Part shown: positions 6,826-18,850 of the stretch, one piece after another
Numbering within the stretch: the first letter of the stretch is position 1
Layout: the number at the start of each line of letters is the position of its first letter
Assembly (NCBI RefSeq): GCF_004745645.1
Contig: NZ_SRMB01000001.1
Span: 434,001-498,000 of the forward strand
Length of the DNA: 64,000 nucleotides
From: Hymenobacter metallicola
Lineage (GTDB): Bacteria; Bacteroidota; Bacteroidia; Cytophagales; Hymenobacteraceae
Reading direction: 5' to 3'
Made by a program: the position numbers and the translations under genes
The notes under the pieces: generated by a model
The model's database searches: none
The model's input: only the letters and a program-made list of their open reading frames with translations
What the model was told of the DNA's origin: nothing

Positions 6826-9468
6826 ATGCAAACGTTTACCCGCGGCCAGCCTAAGTGGAGAATCGCTATAACCAGCCTGCTGGTGGCCGGAGCGGCCCGC
6901 AGCGAGGCCCAAATGCGCCCGGCGCAAGCTGCCCCCGACACGGTGCCCCCGCGTTTGGTGCAGCTGCAGGAAGTAGTGGTAGCCGCTTCGCGCGTGGAGG
7001 AAAGCATTTTACAGTCGCCCGTGACGGTAGAAAAGCTCAACGCCCGGACCCTGCGCCTGACGCCGGCCCCATCGTTTTTCGACGCCCTGGAAGGAGTGAA
7101 GGGCGTGCAGGTAATCACGCCCAGTCTGGGCTTTAAGGTGGTCAATGCCCGGGGCTTTGCCAATACGACCAACGTGCGTTTCGTGCAGCTCGTGGATGGC
7201 ATCGACAATCAGGCCCCGCATATCGGCGGGCCTATCGGCAACGCGCTGGGGCCTAGTGACCTGGATATTGCCAGCGTGGAGATAGTGCCCGGCGCAGCGG
7301 CCGCGCTTTACGGCCTCAACGCCATCAACGGCCTGGCCAACTTCAGCACCCGTAACCCTTTTACTGCGGCGGGCCTGAGCGTGCAGCAGAAGACCGGGGT
7401 GAATCATTTGAATGACTCGAACGTGGGCGTGAAAGCCTACGCCGAAACCAGTGTGCGCTACGCCCAGGTGCTCAGTTCTAAGCTGGCCTTTAAAGTAAAT
7501 GGCACCTACAGCCGGGGCTACGACTGGATTGCCGACGACCAAACCGAGCTAAACCCCACCGGCAATGCTACCACGGGCCTGCTGGGGGCCGACAACCCCG
7601 CCCGCGACCCGGTGAACAGCTACGGCAACGAGTCGTCGAACCGGCTCACGTTTCGGCGCGGGGGCAAAACCTACTCCGTGGCCCGCACCGGCTACGACGA
7701 GCAGGACGTGGTAGACTACCACCTGCAAACCCTTAAGGCGGATGCGGCGCTGCACTACAAGCCGGGCCCCGCCACCGAGTTGGCCTACACCTACCGCCTG
7801 GCCGTGCTTGACAATGTGTATCAGCGCTCCAACCGGTTTCAGCTGCAGGACTACCGGCTGCAGCAGCACGCCCTGCAGCTGCTGGGCCCCGTGGTGCAGG
7901 CCCGGGCCTACCTCACGCGCGAAAACACCGGCAAAAGTTACAACCTGCGCTCCATGGCCGAGAACCTGGACCGCAACTACAAGTCGGACAATACCTGGCT
8001 GGCCGACTACGGCACGGCTTATGACCAGACCATCGGGGCCGGCCGGCCGGTAGCCCAGGCGCACGCCGCCGCCCGGCTGGCCGCCGATGCGGGCCGCTAC
8101 CAACCAGGCACGGCTTTGTTCAGCCGGAAGCTAAGCGAGCTGCAGAATATTAACAATTGGGACCTGGGCGCGGCGCTGCGCGTACAGGCCAACCTGCTGC
8201 ACGCCGAAACCCAGGTGGATGTGGCCGAGGCCCTGCGCCGGGGCCGCCGTACGTGGCTGCCGGCCAACGTGGATCTGCGGGCCGGGGCCGACCACCGCAC
8301 CTACCTTATTGTGCCCGATGGCAACTATTTCATCAATCCGGAGAAAGGCAGGGACCCGCTGCGCGACAACCTGGTGTATGGTAAAACGGGCGGCTTTGTG
8401 CAGGCTGGGGCGCGTTTTTTCGACCAGAAAGTACGCCTGACGGCCACCCTGCGGGCCGATAAGAACGACTACTTCGACCTGCGCTTCAACCCGCGCCTGA
8501 CGGCGGTGTACTCGCCTGCCCCGCGGCACAACTTTCGGGTAAGCTACCAGAGCGGCTACCGGTTTCCAAGCCTATTCGAAGGGTTTTCCAACGTGAATAG
8601 TGGGCAGGTAAAACGCATCGGCGGGCTGCGGGTTATGTCCGACGGGGTGTTTGAGAACAGCTACCTGCGTAGCAGCATCGACGCGTTCAACGCCGCCGTA
8701 ACGGCCAGCGTGAATGCCAACAGCTCTACGACGCTGACGCCGGCCCAGAAGCAAAGCCTGGCTATTGAGCAGAATAAGAAGTTATTGCAGCGCAACCCCT
8801 ATACCTACCTGCGTCCCGAACAAATCCGGTCGTTGGAAGTGGGCTACAAGGCGGCCCTGCTGCCAGGGGGCGCGCTGCTGCTCGACGTGGATTTTTACTA
8901 CAACGCCTACCGCGACTTTATTGCCCAGGTGGAAGCCTACGTGCCCAAGACCCCAAACCCCGACTCGGCCGCCATTTACCTTACCAACCGCAGCACCCAG
9001 AACCGCTACCGCCTCTGGACCAACGCTCAAACCCGGGTCTATAACTACGGTGGCTCGGTGGGACTGCGCTACGAACGGGCCGCTGGGCTGCTGGCCGGGG
9101 CCAATGCCACCTACGCCCGCCTGGCCCGCACCGAATCGGGCGACGGGCTGGAAGACGGTTTCAACACCCCGCGCTGGATGCTGAATCTGAGCCTGGGCCA
9201 CGAAAACGTGTACCACCACCTGGGTTTCGGGCTGAGCTACCACTGGCAGCAGCATTACTCTTCCCAGACGTTTTTGGTCAGCGGCGAGGTGCCTGCCTAC
9301 CACAGCCTCGATGCCCAGCTGACCTACGTAGTGCCCCAGCCCGAGCTGCGTTTCAAGCTGGGGGCTACCAACGTGCTGAACCACTACTACACCTCCTTTC
9401 TGGGCGGCCCCAGCGTGGGCGGGCTGTATTATCTGTCGGTAAGCTGCTTGGTCAGCAAGTTGCGGTAA
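6826..9468 (+). CDS. TonB-dependent receptor (substrate unknown, downstream of ModE-type gene)
   Basis: An 880-residue outer-membrane receptor. After a signal peptide (ITSLLVAGAARSEAQ) comes a TonB-box-like stretch (LQEVVVAASRVEESILQSP) and the plug, with ALEGVKGVQVITPSLGFKVV, NARGFANTTNVRFVQLVDG and EIVPGAAAALYGLNAINGL. The beta barrel fills the rest and ends YYLSVSCLVSKLR. Unlike the receptor at 1247 it has no carboxypeptidase-like N-terminal domain. The ATG at 6826 starts the signal peptide; GTG codons just upstream are less likely. A ModE-type regulator lies immediately upstream, which hints at oxyanion (molybdate or tungstate) uptake, but no modABC is present in the window. Confidence 0.88.
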   Translation: MQTFTRGQPKWRIAITSLLVAGAARSEAQMRPAQAAPDTVPPRLVQLQEVVVAASRVEESILQSPVTVEKLNARTLRLTPAPSFFDALEGVKGVQVITPSLGFKVVNARGFANTTNVRFVQLVDGIDNQAPHIGGPIGNALGPSDLDIASVEIVPGAAAALYGLNAINGLANFSTRNPFTAAGLSVQQKTGVNHLNDSNVGVKAYAETSVRYAQVLSSKLAFKVNGTYSRGYDWIADDQTELNPTGNATTGLLGADNPARDPVNSYGNESSNRLTFRRGGKTYSVARTGYDEQDVVDYHLQTLKADAALHYKPGPATELAYTYRLAVLDNVYQRSNRFQLQDYRLQQHALQLLGPVVQARAYLTRENTGKSYNLRSMAENLDRNYKSDNTWLADYGTAYDQTIGAGRPVAQAHAAARLAADAGRYQPGTALFSRKLSELQNINNWDLGAALRVQANLLHAETQVDVAEALRRGRRTWLPANVDLRAGADHRTYLIVPDGNYFINPEKGRDPLRDNLVYGKTGGFVQAGARFFDQKVRLTATLRADKNDYFDLRFNPRLTAVYSPAPRHNFRVSYQSGYRFPSLFEGFSNVNSGQVKRIGGLRVMSDGVFENSYLRSSIDAFNAAVTASVNANSSTTLTPAQKQSLAIEQNKKLLQRNPYTYLRPEQIRSLEVGYKAALLPGGALLLDVDFYYNAYRDFIAQVEAYVPKTPNPDSAAIYLTNRSTQNRYRLWTNAQTRVYNYGGSVGLRYERAAGLLAGANATYARLARTESGDGLEDGFNTPRWMLNLSLGHENVYHHLGFGLSYHWQQHYSSQTFLVSGEVPAYHSLDAQLTYVVPQPELRFKLGATNVLNHYYTSFLGGPSVGGLYYLSVSCLVSKLR

Positions 9469-9779
9469 GCTCCGCGACGCCCCCACAAAGTAACCTTTAC
9501 CCGCATTGCCGACGGTGAGGCGTGCAACTGCGGCGGCCTTCCGGTGTTATTGCGTGCCTAGTCTCTTTGCCGGCCGCCGTAGGTGGCCCGGGAAGGACCG
9601 GTGGGCCTAGGGCCAGAGAGCCTCAGGTGACCCGGCTTGCGGAAAGGAGTGGGCGCCTGAGCCGGTGGAGTTCTGGCTTTCGTGCTACTTTTGTGGTTTC
9701 CCCGAACGGCCAGGGGGCGCCGCAGTCCCTGGGCCGAATCTTTTAAAACGACCTGGTCGTGCTTTTCCTTTCCTGACGT
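9469..9779. other. Intergenic region before the S1/P1 nuclease
   Basis: This 311-bp gap holds no convincing gene; the one open frame (9522-9746) has the Arg/Gly/Pro-rich composition of non-coding GC-rich DNA. The only signal is TACTTTTG at 9686-9693, an exact TAnnTTTG -7 match on the plus strand, implying a leader of about 80 nt for the nuclease gene. Confidence 0.45.
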
Positions 9780-10562
9780 ATGCTGAAGAAGTGTGTTGCC
9801 CTGTTTTGTTTGAGTGTTCTGCCCTTCAGCCTGATGGCCTGGGGCGTGCAGGGGCACCGGGTGGTGGCCAAGATTGCCGAGAATCACCTGTCCAAAAAAG
9901 CCAAAGACCAGATTACCCTGCTGCTGGGCTCCGAGCGGTTTCCGCTCACGGCCAGCTGGGCCGACGAAGTACGCAACTCCCCGGAGTTTGAGGGCACGGG
10001 TCCCTGGCACTTTATCAACACGCCCCTGGGCCTGCCCTTCGACCAGTATGTGGGCGTCGTGAAAGAGTTGAAAGACCCCAATGCCTACATTGCCCTGACC
10101 CAGAACCTGAAGGACTTGAAAGACCCGGGCAAAACCAAGGAGCAGAAGCTGGTGGCCCTCAAGTTTGTGGTGCACATCGTGGGCGACGTGCACCAGCCCA
10201 TGCACGTAAGCCGGGCCGAAGACAAGGGCGGCAATGCCATTCAGGTGAAATACCAGGGCAAAGACACCAACCTGCACAGCCTCTGGGACAGTGGTCTGCT
10301 CGACTACGAAGGCATGACCTACTCGGAGCTGGCCGTGCTGCTCGACAAGCCCACGCCCCTGCAGGTGCAGCAGTGGCAGAAAGACGACATCACCAAGTGG
10401 CTCTGGGAATCGTACAGCATCAGCCAGCAGCTCTACGCCGAAACCGAGAAAAGCGCCACGTTCGACTACAAGTACGTGCCGGCTCACTTGCCCACGGTAG
10501 AAGACCGGCTGCTGCAGGCCGGTATCCGGTTGGCGGGCGTGCTGAATGCCGTATTTGGCTAA
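9780..10562 (+). CDS. Secreted S1/P1-family zinc nuclease
   Basis: A 260-residue zinc-dependent nuclease that cleaves single-stranded DNA or RNA and 3'-nucleotides. The signal peptide ends LPFSLMA, leaving Trp21 as the new N-terminus; in this family the mature N-terminal Trp itself binds zinc. All nine expected zinc ligands are visible with correct spacing: W21, H26, D62, H77, H132, D136, H142, H166 and D170, including HIVGDVHQPMH and NLHSLWDSG. The length fits bacterial members. It is a single gene closed by the hairpin at 10591. Export suggests extracellular nucleic-acid scavenging (phosphate or nitrogen supply). Confidence 0.93.
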   Translation: MLKKCVALFCLSVLPFSLMAWGVQGHRVVAKIAENHLSKKAKDQITLLLGSERFPLTASWADEVRNSPEFEGTGPWHFINTPLGLPFDQYVGVVKELKDPNAYIALTQNLKDLKDPGKTKEQKLVALKFVVHIVGDVHQPMHVSRAEDKGGNAIQVKYQGKDTNLHSLWDSGLLDYEGMTYSELAVLLDKPTPLQVQQWQKDDITKWLWESYSISQQLYAETEKSATFDYKYVPAHLPTVEDRLLQAGIRLAGVLNAVFG

Positions 10563-10590
10563 GCGCCAGTTCCCTGTTTCTGTGTTCTGT

Positions 10591-10625
10591 CGAAGCCACC
10601 CAGTCTGGGTGGCTTCGTTGTTTTA
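10591..10625 (+). terminator. Rho-independent-type terminator after the nuclease
   Basis: The stem CGAAGCCACCCAG / CTGGGTGGCTTCG (13 bp, 1-nt loop) is followed by TTGTTTT. It also faces the convergent response-regulator gene ending at 10662. Confidence 0.75.
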
Positions 10626-10661
10626 GGTAGGGGCTTCGGCTGGGTCTGCCGAAGCCCGCCC

Positions 10662-11078
10662 TTAGTCCGCTACCGCCTGCCCGAAGTGTCGCTGCAGCAC
10701 CGTACGAATCTTCTCCTTGGTCAGGGGCTTGCTCAGAAAGCCGGCAATGGGTAGGTTCTGCATCCGGCCCATGTCCAGGGGGTTGAGCGAGGTAGTGAGC
10801 ATAATGATAACTGCCTCGCGCTGGACGGCCGGCAGCCGCACATAGGCCTCCAGAAACTCGAAGCCGTCCATGACGGGCATTTTCATATCCAGCAAAATCA
10901 GGGTGGGGCAGGGGGAGGGGCCCTGCGGGGAGCAGTTCTGCAACACGCGCAGGGCTTCCTGCCCGTTCAGCGCCGTCAGGAGCTGCTCCGTAACGGCGAG
11001 GCGTTGGAAGAGCAGCTGGTTCAGGTAATTCGTAGTGTCGTCGTCATCGACCAGCAAAACGGCGGGAAGCTTGTGCAT
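10662..11078 (-). CDS. Stand-alone response regulator (receiver domain only)
   Basis: A 138-residue CheY-like receiver without an output domain. The acidic cluster is D11-D14 (LLVDDDDTTNYL), the phosphoacceptor is D64 (LILLDMKMPVMDG), the switch Thr is in MLTTSLN (about 95-96) and the conserved Lys is K117 (FLSKPLTKE). It follows the multi-PAS histidine kinase by 38 bp on the same strand, so the two are almost certainly one operon and a cognate pair. I chose the ATG at 11078; the frame is open to a TTG at 11099. With no DNA-binding domain it probably acts by protein contact or in a phosphorelay. Confidence 0.9.
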   Translation of the reverse strand: MHKLPAVLLVDDDDTTNYLNQLLFQRLAVTEQLLTALNGQEALRVLQNCSPQGPSPCPTLILLDMKMPVMDGFEFLEAYVRLPAVQREAVIIMLTTSLNPLDMGRMQNLPIAGFLSKPLTKEKIRTVLQRHFGQAVAD

Positions 11079-11116
11079 ACAAGGAAGAAAGGTGCCCAAC
11101 CGGGGGGCGTCGATGA

Positions 11117-13720
11117 TTAGTTTCTAAAATAGACGAAGAAGCTGCTGCCCTGGCCCGGCTGGCTGCTCACCACGATGTAGCCGCCCATGTTTTCCACCAT
11201 TTTCTTGACCATGTACAGCCCAATGCCCGAGCCCTCGACGTGGTCGTGAAAGCGTTGGAACATGCTGAACAGCTTGGGCCGCTGAATATCGTCGATGCCC
11301 AGACCGTTGTCGTGCACTTCGAGCACGGTGTACTGCTCTTCGCGCCGGCAGCGCAGCTCAATGCGGGGGGGGCGGTCGGGGGCCCGGTATTTCAGCGCAT
11401 TGCTGAGCAGGTTGTACACCACCGAGCGAAGATTTTTTTCCGGAAACACAATGGCCGGGCAGTCACCCAGATGGAGTAGTAGTTCGGCCTGGGTTTCGTG
11501 CAGAAAGGGGGCCAGGTCGAGGCGTACGTCGTCGATGACGCTGGACAGCTCCACCGGGGTGCTGGCGGGAGAATGCTCTTTCTGCAGTTTGGATACATCC
11601 GTCAAATGGGCAATGGTGCGCTTGAAGCGGTTCACCGAATCGAGCATACGAGCCAGAATGGGCCCCACACTATCGGTGCTGGCTACCTCTGGCGGCAGTT
11701 CCTCCCGCAGGGCATTCAGCAGGCCCTCGATGTTGGTGATGGGGGCCTTCAGGTCGTGGCTGGCCGTGTAGATGAAGTTGTCCAGGTCCACGTTGGTGCG
11801 CGTGAGCTGCTGGTTGGAGTCCAGTAACTCTTCATTGGAGGCCTGCAGCTCCTCGTTGATGGCCGCCAGTTCTTCGTTCAGGCTCTGAACCTGCTGGCGG
11901 GCCATTACCTGTTCGGTAATGTCGTTGATGAGCGTGTAGAAGCCCACGACCTGCCCCTGCTGCACATCGGGCACGTAGCTGGTCCGGATATACTTCACGA
12001 AATCCTTGCGGTAGGGCATACGGGCCTCAAAGTCAAGGTTTTCACCGGCTAAGGCCCGCTCGATATAGCCTTCAATTCCTTGGTAAGCCTCTTGGCCCAC
12101 AATATCGACCACCCGCTGGCCCAGCAGCTCCTGGGGCTCTCGGTTAAACCAGCTCTTGTAGGCTTGGTTGGCGAAGCGGTAGCGCTGGTCCCGGTCGAGG
12201 TAGCCGATGAGCACTGGCAAGGCGTCGGTCAGCAGCTGCAGCCGGTGGGCACTGGCCTCGCTGGCCTGGCGGGCCAGTACTTGCTCGGTCACCTCAAAGG
12301 CAAATACCAGCACGCCGTCTATCTGGCCTTGCTCATCGTAGCGGGCCTGCTGAATATAGTTAAAGTAAAAATCCTTGAGCGGGCCGTTTTCGTACTCCGC
12401 TACGGGAATATGAATGGCTGTTTCCTCGTGGGAAATACCGGTTTGGTACACCCGGCGCAGCGTATGCCACACGGGCTGGTCCTGCAGTTCGGGCAAAGCG
12501 GCCAGCAAGGGTTTGCCCAGCAAGCTACGGCCCGGAAACAACTGCTGGTAGCTCGGATTGACCAGCTCGTACACCAGGTCGGGGCCGCCGAGGATGCAGA
12601 TGGCGGCCGGGGCCTGCATGAAGAGTGTTTCCAGGCGCTGGCGCTGATGCTCCGTTTCCATCTGAGCGGTCTGCAGGGCCATGGTGCGCTCGGCCACGCG
12701 GTTTTCCAATTGCTGATTGAGCTGATGCAGGGAAATCTGCGTTCGGCTCAGCTCATCATTATTCGCCAGCGCTTCCTCATTGAAGGCCTGCAACTCCTCG
12801 TTGGTAGCAGCTAGCTCCTCATTCAGGATATTCGTTTTCAGCTCCTGGGCCTCGATCAGCTGGCGGGCCTGCACCTGCTCACTCACGTCGTAAGCAAAGA
12901 TCAGGACGCCGATGATGGTTTCATTGCTGTCCCGGATGGCCTGGTAGATAAAGTTGAAATACACCGGGTCGAGCCGGCCGGAGTTGGTGCGGTCCAGGTA
13001 GGCTACCTGCTCATTGCCGTAGTAGGTTTCGCCCGTGCGGTACACTTGCTGCAGCAGCTCGGGGAAGGATTGCTCAATCAATTCGGGCCAGGCTTCGCGC
13101 AACGGTTTGCCCACGAGTACCCGATTACCGACCAGCTGCTGATACAAAGGGTTGACCAGCGTAAAGGTCAGCTCGGGGCCTTCGAGGCGGGCAATACAGG
13201 CCGGGGCCTGCATAATCATGCGCTCCAGCTGCTGGCGCTGGGCCTCGGCTTCGGCCCGGGCCACCTGTTCGCGGGCTTGGCTTGCGCGTAGCGAAATCTC
13301 GACGGGCGAGCGGGGCTGGTCGGCTGTATCGGTAAAGCTGACCAGCAGCCCCGGGCCGGTGCGGCGGGCGACCAAGCAGTAGTAATTATCGTAGCCGTCG
13401 GCCTGGTAGTTGATATTGTACGAGCGTGGCTCCCCGGACACGAACGCATCGACGTGGAAGTCGAACGTACCGTGGGCCTTGCTCTGGGGCCACTGCTGCA
13501 GATGCGTCAGGGTGGGGCGCTCGGGCATGCTCATCATGCGCTGGGCCGCCGGATTCAAGTACACGAAGGCAAAATCGACGATGGTATGCTTGTCGGCCGG
13601 ATCCAGGATGGGGGTGTAGTAAATCAGGCCGGTGAGCGACATGTCTAAGACGGTGCGCAGCATTTCATCGGCCGGCAGCCAGTCGGGAAGCTTGGTCGGC
13701 AGAGCAGGGGAAGAAGACAT
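11117..13720 (-). CDS. Multi-PAS sensor histidine kinase
   Basis: An 867-residue soluble kinase with no membrane helices. There are four PAS-like domains, at about residues 20-130, 165-285 (MQAPACIARLEGPELTFTLV), 355-475 (MQAPAAICILGGPDLVYELV) and 490-615 (LPVLIGYLDRDQRYRFANQ). They are separated by coiled coils with NEEL repeats (LNEELAATNEELQAFNEEAL and SLNEELAAINEELQASNEEL). The HisKA phosphoacceptor is His in TASHDLKAPITN (about 654). The HATPase domain has NLLSNALKYRA, DNGLGID and GSGIGLYMVKKM. It is cytoplasmic and the signal is unknown. It is followed by its likely partner receiver. The coiled-coil repeats resemble those in the CheB-CheR-PAS protein at 40325. Confidence 0.93.
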   Translation of the reverse strand: MSSSPALPTKLPDWLPADEMLRTVLDMSLTGLIYYTPILDPADKHTIVDFAFVYLNPAAQRMMSMPERPTLTHLQQWPQSKAHGTFDFHVDAFVSGEPRSYNINYQADGYDNYYCLVARRTGPGLLVSFTDTADQPRSPVEISLRASQAREQVARAEAEAQRQQLERMIMQAPACIARLEGPELTFTLVNPLYQQLVGNRVLVGKPLREAWPELIEQSFPELLQQVYRTGETYYGNEQVAYLDRTNSGRLDPVYFNFIYQAIRDSNETIIGVLIFAYDVSEQVQARQLIEAQELKTNILNEELAATNEELQAFNEEALANNDELSRTQISLHQLNQQLENRVAERTMALQTAQMETEHQRQRLETLFMQAPAAICILGGPDLVYELVNPSYQQLFPGRSLLGKPLLAALPELQDQPVWHTLRRVYQTGISHEETAIHIPVAEYENGPLKDFYFNYIQQARYDEQGQIDGVLVFAFEVTEQVLARQASEASAHRLQLLTDALPVLIGYLDRDQRYRFANQAYKSWFNREPQELLGQRVVDIVGQEAYQGIEGYIERALAGENLDFEARMPYRKDFVKYIRTSYVPDVQQGQVVGFYTLINDITEQVMARQQVQSLNEELAAINEELQASNEELLDSNQQLTRTNVDLDNFIYTASHDLKAPITNIEGLLNALREELPPEVASTDSVGPILARMLDSVNRFKRTIAHLTDVSKLQKEHSPASTPVELSSVIDDVRLDLAPFLHETQAELLLHLGDCPAIVFPEKNLRSVVYNLLSNALKYRAPDRPPRIELRCRREEQYTVLEVHDNGLGIDDIQRPKLFSMFQRFHDHVEGSGIGLYMVKKMVENMGGYIVVSSQPGQGSSFFVYFRN

Positions 13721-14043
13721 TTCGTGCGTATAGTAACTACGATAAGCGGTAGCTCGCAGTAAAAAATCAACGATGAGATATGAGGGCGTTTTCTCATACG
13801 CAGATTTGCCCCGAAAGTAGTGACCTTCGTTGGTTCCGCTGCTGCGGGCCGCTAGCCGGCCAGTTCGGCCGCCCTTTCACCAGCCTGAGCGCCCGGTCTG
13901 ACGGCGGGCAGCCGTGCTGGGCAAAAGCCAGGGCATTACCACGTCCCAGGCGGGCTTGGCGCGGCCGGTTCGAACTGGCCCCATTGTGAACAAGATAAGC
14001 TGCTCCTAACTTGGAAAATACCTGCTGCCGCGACTGCTACAAG
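13721..14043. other. Intergenic region with GGCCAGTTCG repeats
   Basis: A 323-bp gap between the acyltransferase stop and the kinase start, both on the minus strand. No gene is supported. It contains GGCCAGTTCGGCC at 13858-13870 and the near-palindrome GGCCGGTTCGAACTGGCC at 13963-13980, which can pair with each other or fold alone. They may form the acyltransferase terminator, though there is no T-tract. The GGTTCGAAC resembles a tRNA T-loop, but no tRNA fits around it. Confidence 0.3.
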
Positions 14044-15189
14044 CTAGTAGGCTCGCAGTAGTTTCTGCAGGGGCTCTTCCACAAACCGGAAAAGCAGAAG
14101 GGAAAGCAGGACCAGCAGAATAAAGCACACCGCTATCTGCGACGAAATATACGTGGTGATAAAAGGAGTAATAACGCTGAAGTGAACCAGGTAAAAGGCG
14201 TAGGAACTCTTACCCAGCAAACCAAGCACCCGGGTTTCGAGCAGGCGCCGCAGCCACGTCGGTTCTGAAAGCAGACCGTAGAGCAGCAGCACGACGCCCG
14301 CCGGAAGCACAAAGTTGTTGATGCCGATACTGATAAAGCTGAAGGAATCAAGGCCTTCCTTGACCGGGTTCGAGTAGGCCATAGCCCCGATGCAGACGAC
14401 CATCAGCAGCAAGCCGGCCCAGGTAGTATGGCGGGCCCGAGCCGGTGCGGGCTGCCGCCGGATAAATAAGGCCAGCCCCATGCCACTGAGAAATTCCACG
14501 CACCGCCCAAAAAACGTGTACGTGAGCATATAGGGGTAGGAACCAAAAAAGCCCATCCAGTGCGGGGCCTGCCAGACAAACAGCCCCCCGATGGCCAGCA
14601 ACAGCAGACTTGCCGCTACTAGTAGCAGGTAGCGCAGGCGCGGCGCCGGCGTCCTGGCCAGGAGCAGTAAAAGCACAGGAGCCAGCAGGTAGAAGGTTTC
14701 CTCAACCGTCAGCGTCCAGCCCGGCGGTACCCCCGTGAAGATAATGTCGCGGAAAAAGGCCCGCAGAAGCGTGAAATTGAGGAAGAGGACGATTTCCCGG
14801 TCGTATCCCTTGTACTGATGCCACTGGTCGTTGATATCCTGGCTATAGCCCAGCCCGATCAGCAAAAACGTAGTGGCAGTTATCAGAAAGTACAGCGGAT
14901 AAATCCGGGCAAACCGGTTGCGGAAATACCTCATCAGCCAGGGCCGTGATATTTGCACGCTGTCGAGGTAGCGCGTGCAGATCAGAAAGCCGCTGAGCAC
15001 GAAAAAGATGGTTACGCCCGTATTTCCCTCGTGGGCTATTTTCCAGGGCAGGGAGCCTGTTGCAAAAGGATTGAAATGGGTAAAGAAAACCAGGTAGGCG
15101 GCCACGGCCCGCAGACCCGTCAGGGCCGGAAAATACCGGGAAACTAGGGGGGAGCGTATTACCTGCCGCTTCGCATCAGATACAACCAT
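14044..15189 (-). CDS. Membrane acyltransferase (acyltransferase family 3)
   Basis: A 381-residue integral membrane protein with about ten hydrophobic helices, typical of the OafA/NodX/ExoZ family that O-acylates sugars of surface polysaccharides. The N-terminal signature is present: YFPALTGLRAVAAYLVFFTH with the likely catalytic His38, then GVTIFFVLSGFLI and RNRFARIYPLYFL. PPGWTLTVEETFYLLAP is the usual second conserved stretch. The C-terminus carries SSYAFYLVHF and FRFVEEPLQKLL. I chose the ATG at 15189; the frame extends to a TTG at 15216. The acceptor is unknown and no polysaccharide cluster surrounds it. Confidence 0.9.
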   Translation of the reverse strand: MVVSDAKRQVIRSPLVSRYFPALTGLRAVAAYLVFFTHFNPFATGSLPWKIAHEGNTGVTIFFVLSGFLICTRYLDSVQISRPWLMRYFRNRFARIYPLYFLITATTFLLIGLGYSQDINDQWHQYKGYDREIVLFLNFTLLRAFFRDIIFTGVPPGWTLTVEETFYLLAPVLLLLLARTPAPRLRYLLLVAASLLLLAIGGLFVWQAPHWMGFFGSYPYMLTYTFFGRCVEFLSGMGLALFIRRQPAPARARHTTWAGLLLMVVCIGAMAYSNPVKEGLDSFSFISIGINNFVLPAGVVLLLYGLLSEPTWLRRLLETRVLGLLGKSSYAFYLVHFSVITPFITTYISSQIAVCFILLVLLSLLLFRFVEEPLQKLLRAY

Positions 15190-15610
15190 GCACAAGGAAA
15201 TTTGCTTCGTAGGCAAACGCTGACCAGTAGAGTATATTGCTTTTTCTTTATTTGTGTAATGCGGGTTGGGGAGGTAACTGTGTGAAAAACAGAAGTATAT
15301 ACGTAGATGCTATTCGATGATCGTACAGCTGCGACAAGGCAGGTAGCGGTTGGCTGCAGTCCGGAAAAGGCCCCAGGAACCGGCTGCAATAGCTTCCCCG
15401 TTGCCAAAGAAAAAGCTGCCTGGCAGTTTTGCTCCAACCTCTACTGTAGCAACCCCAGGCCTGAAAAAGCAGTAGGGCAGAACTTCATTCGGCCGGCCCA
15501 GCACGGCTGAGGCGGGTTCCCTGGCTAGGGCACCCGCCTAAAAGCCGGCAGGCCCGCTCTGTCTTTGCCCGCAAGGGCAGGTAAGCAGACGCAGGAGCAC
15601 CCCACATTGT
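15190..15610. other. Intergenic region between divergent acyltransferase and glucosidase
   Basis: A 421-bp gap. No coding region is convincing; short frames on both strands lack family resemblance. TGTCTTTG at about 15560 is one mismatch from the -7 consensus on the plus strand and may serve the glucosidase gene. The stretch near 15230-15310 is clearly more AT-rich than its surroundings, as expected of the acyltransferase promoter. Confidence 0.3.
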
Positions 15611-18235
<2,625 letters not shown>

Positions 18236-18255
18236 GCACAAAGGCGGGCAGCCGG

Positions 18256-18723
18256 TTACTGGCACTCGGTAAAAACAATCGGGGGCGTTTGGGCAATGAC
18301 CGTGCTGCGCCCATTGCCCAAATTGCGGTGCAGGTAAAAGTAGCAGGTCAGGGGGCGCCGCAGTTGGGGGTTGTTCCAGACGGCGGCCATGGGGTAGCGC
18401 AGCGTCAGTGTGTCGGCGCGCTGCGTCAGCTTCACCCTGCCCAACTGGGTGCTGGAGAACGTCATCTTCGGGTTAGTACTCTGAAACTTGATGGACACCA
18501 CGAAGCCCTCCGCCGATTGTTCCTGCGGGGCCAGCTGATACCGTAGCTTCGCCGTCACGACCGATTCGCGGGACAGGGTAGCGCAGGGTGGCTGATTCAG
18601 GGCCAGGAGCTTGATGGTGCTGCCCGCTTCGGCTGTCTGCGGGGCCGTGGGGCCCTGGGGCGCGGCAAACCCCATGAGCAATAGGGCTACTAAGGTAGAG
18701 GCAGTACGGGAGAGTCGTTGCAT
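18256..18723 (-). CDS. Hypothetical secreted protein
   Basis: A 155-residue product with an N-terminal signal-like helix (STLVALLLMGFAAPQ) and then a compact beta-rich domain. Two Cys (PPCATLS and LTCYFYL) plus a C-terminal Cys (FTECQ) are present. I recognise no family. It is convergent with the glucosidase gene, whose stop is 20 bp away, and divergent from the dienelactone hydrolase. Signal peptide and codon use support it as a real gene; the function is unknown. Confidence 0.6.
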   Translation of the reverse strand: MQRLSRTASTLVALLLMGFAAPQGPTAPQTAEAGSTIKLLALNQPPCATLSRESVVTAKLRYQLAPQEQSAEGFVVSIKFQSTNPKMTFSSTQLGRVKLTQRADTLTLRYPMAAVWNNPQLRRPLTCYFYLHRNLGNGRSTVIAQTPPIVFTECQ

Positions 18724-18850
18724 ACGCCAAAGCTACCGCATAGCTTGCCTCCCTGCTACCAAAACCCAAGCATGCCACCGGTAGCCAGCTAAAAACAAAA
18801 TTCCCGATACCTCGCTTTTCCAACCGCACTTCACCAACCACACAACCCTT

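Noticed and set aside
13963..13980. GGTTCGAAC resembling a tRNA T-loop.
   Set aside because: No 7-bp acceptor stem, anticodon arm or D-arm can be built at the right distances; the stretch is better explained as a short palindrome.
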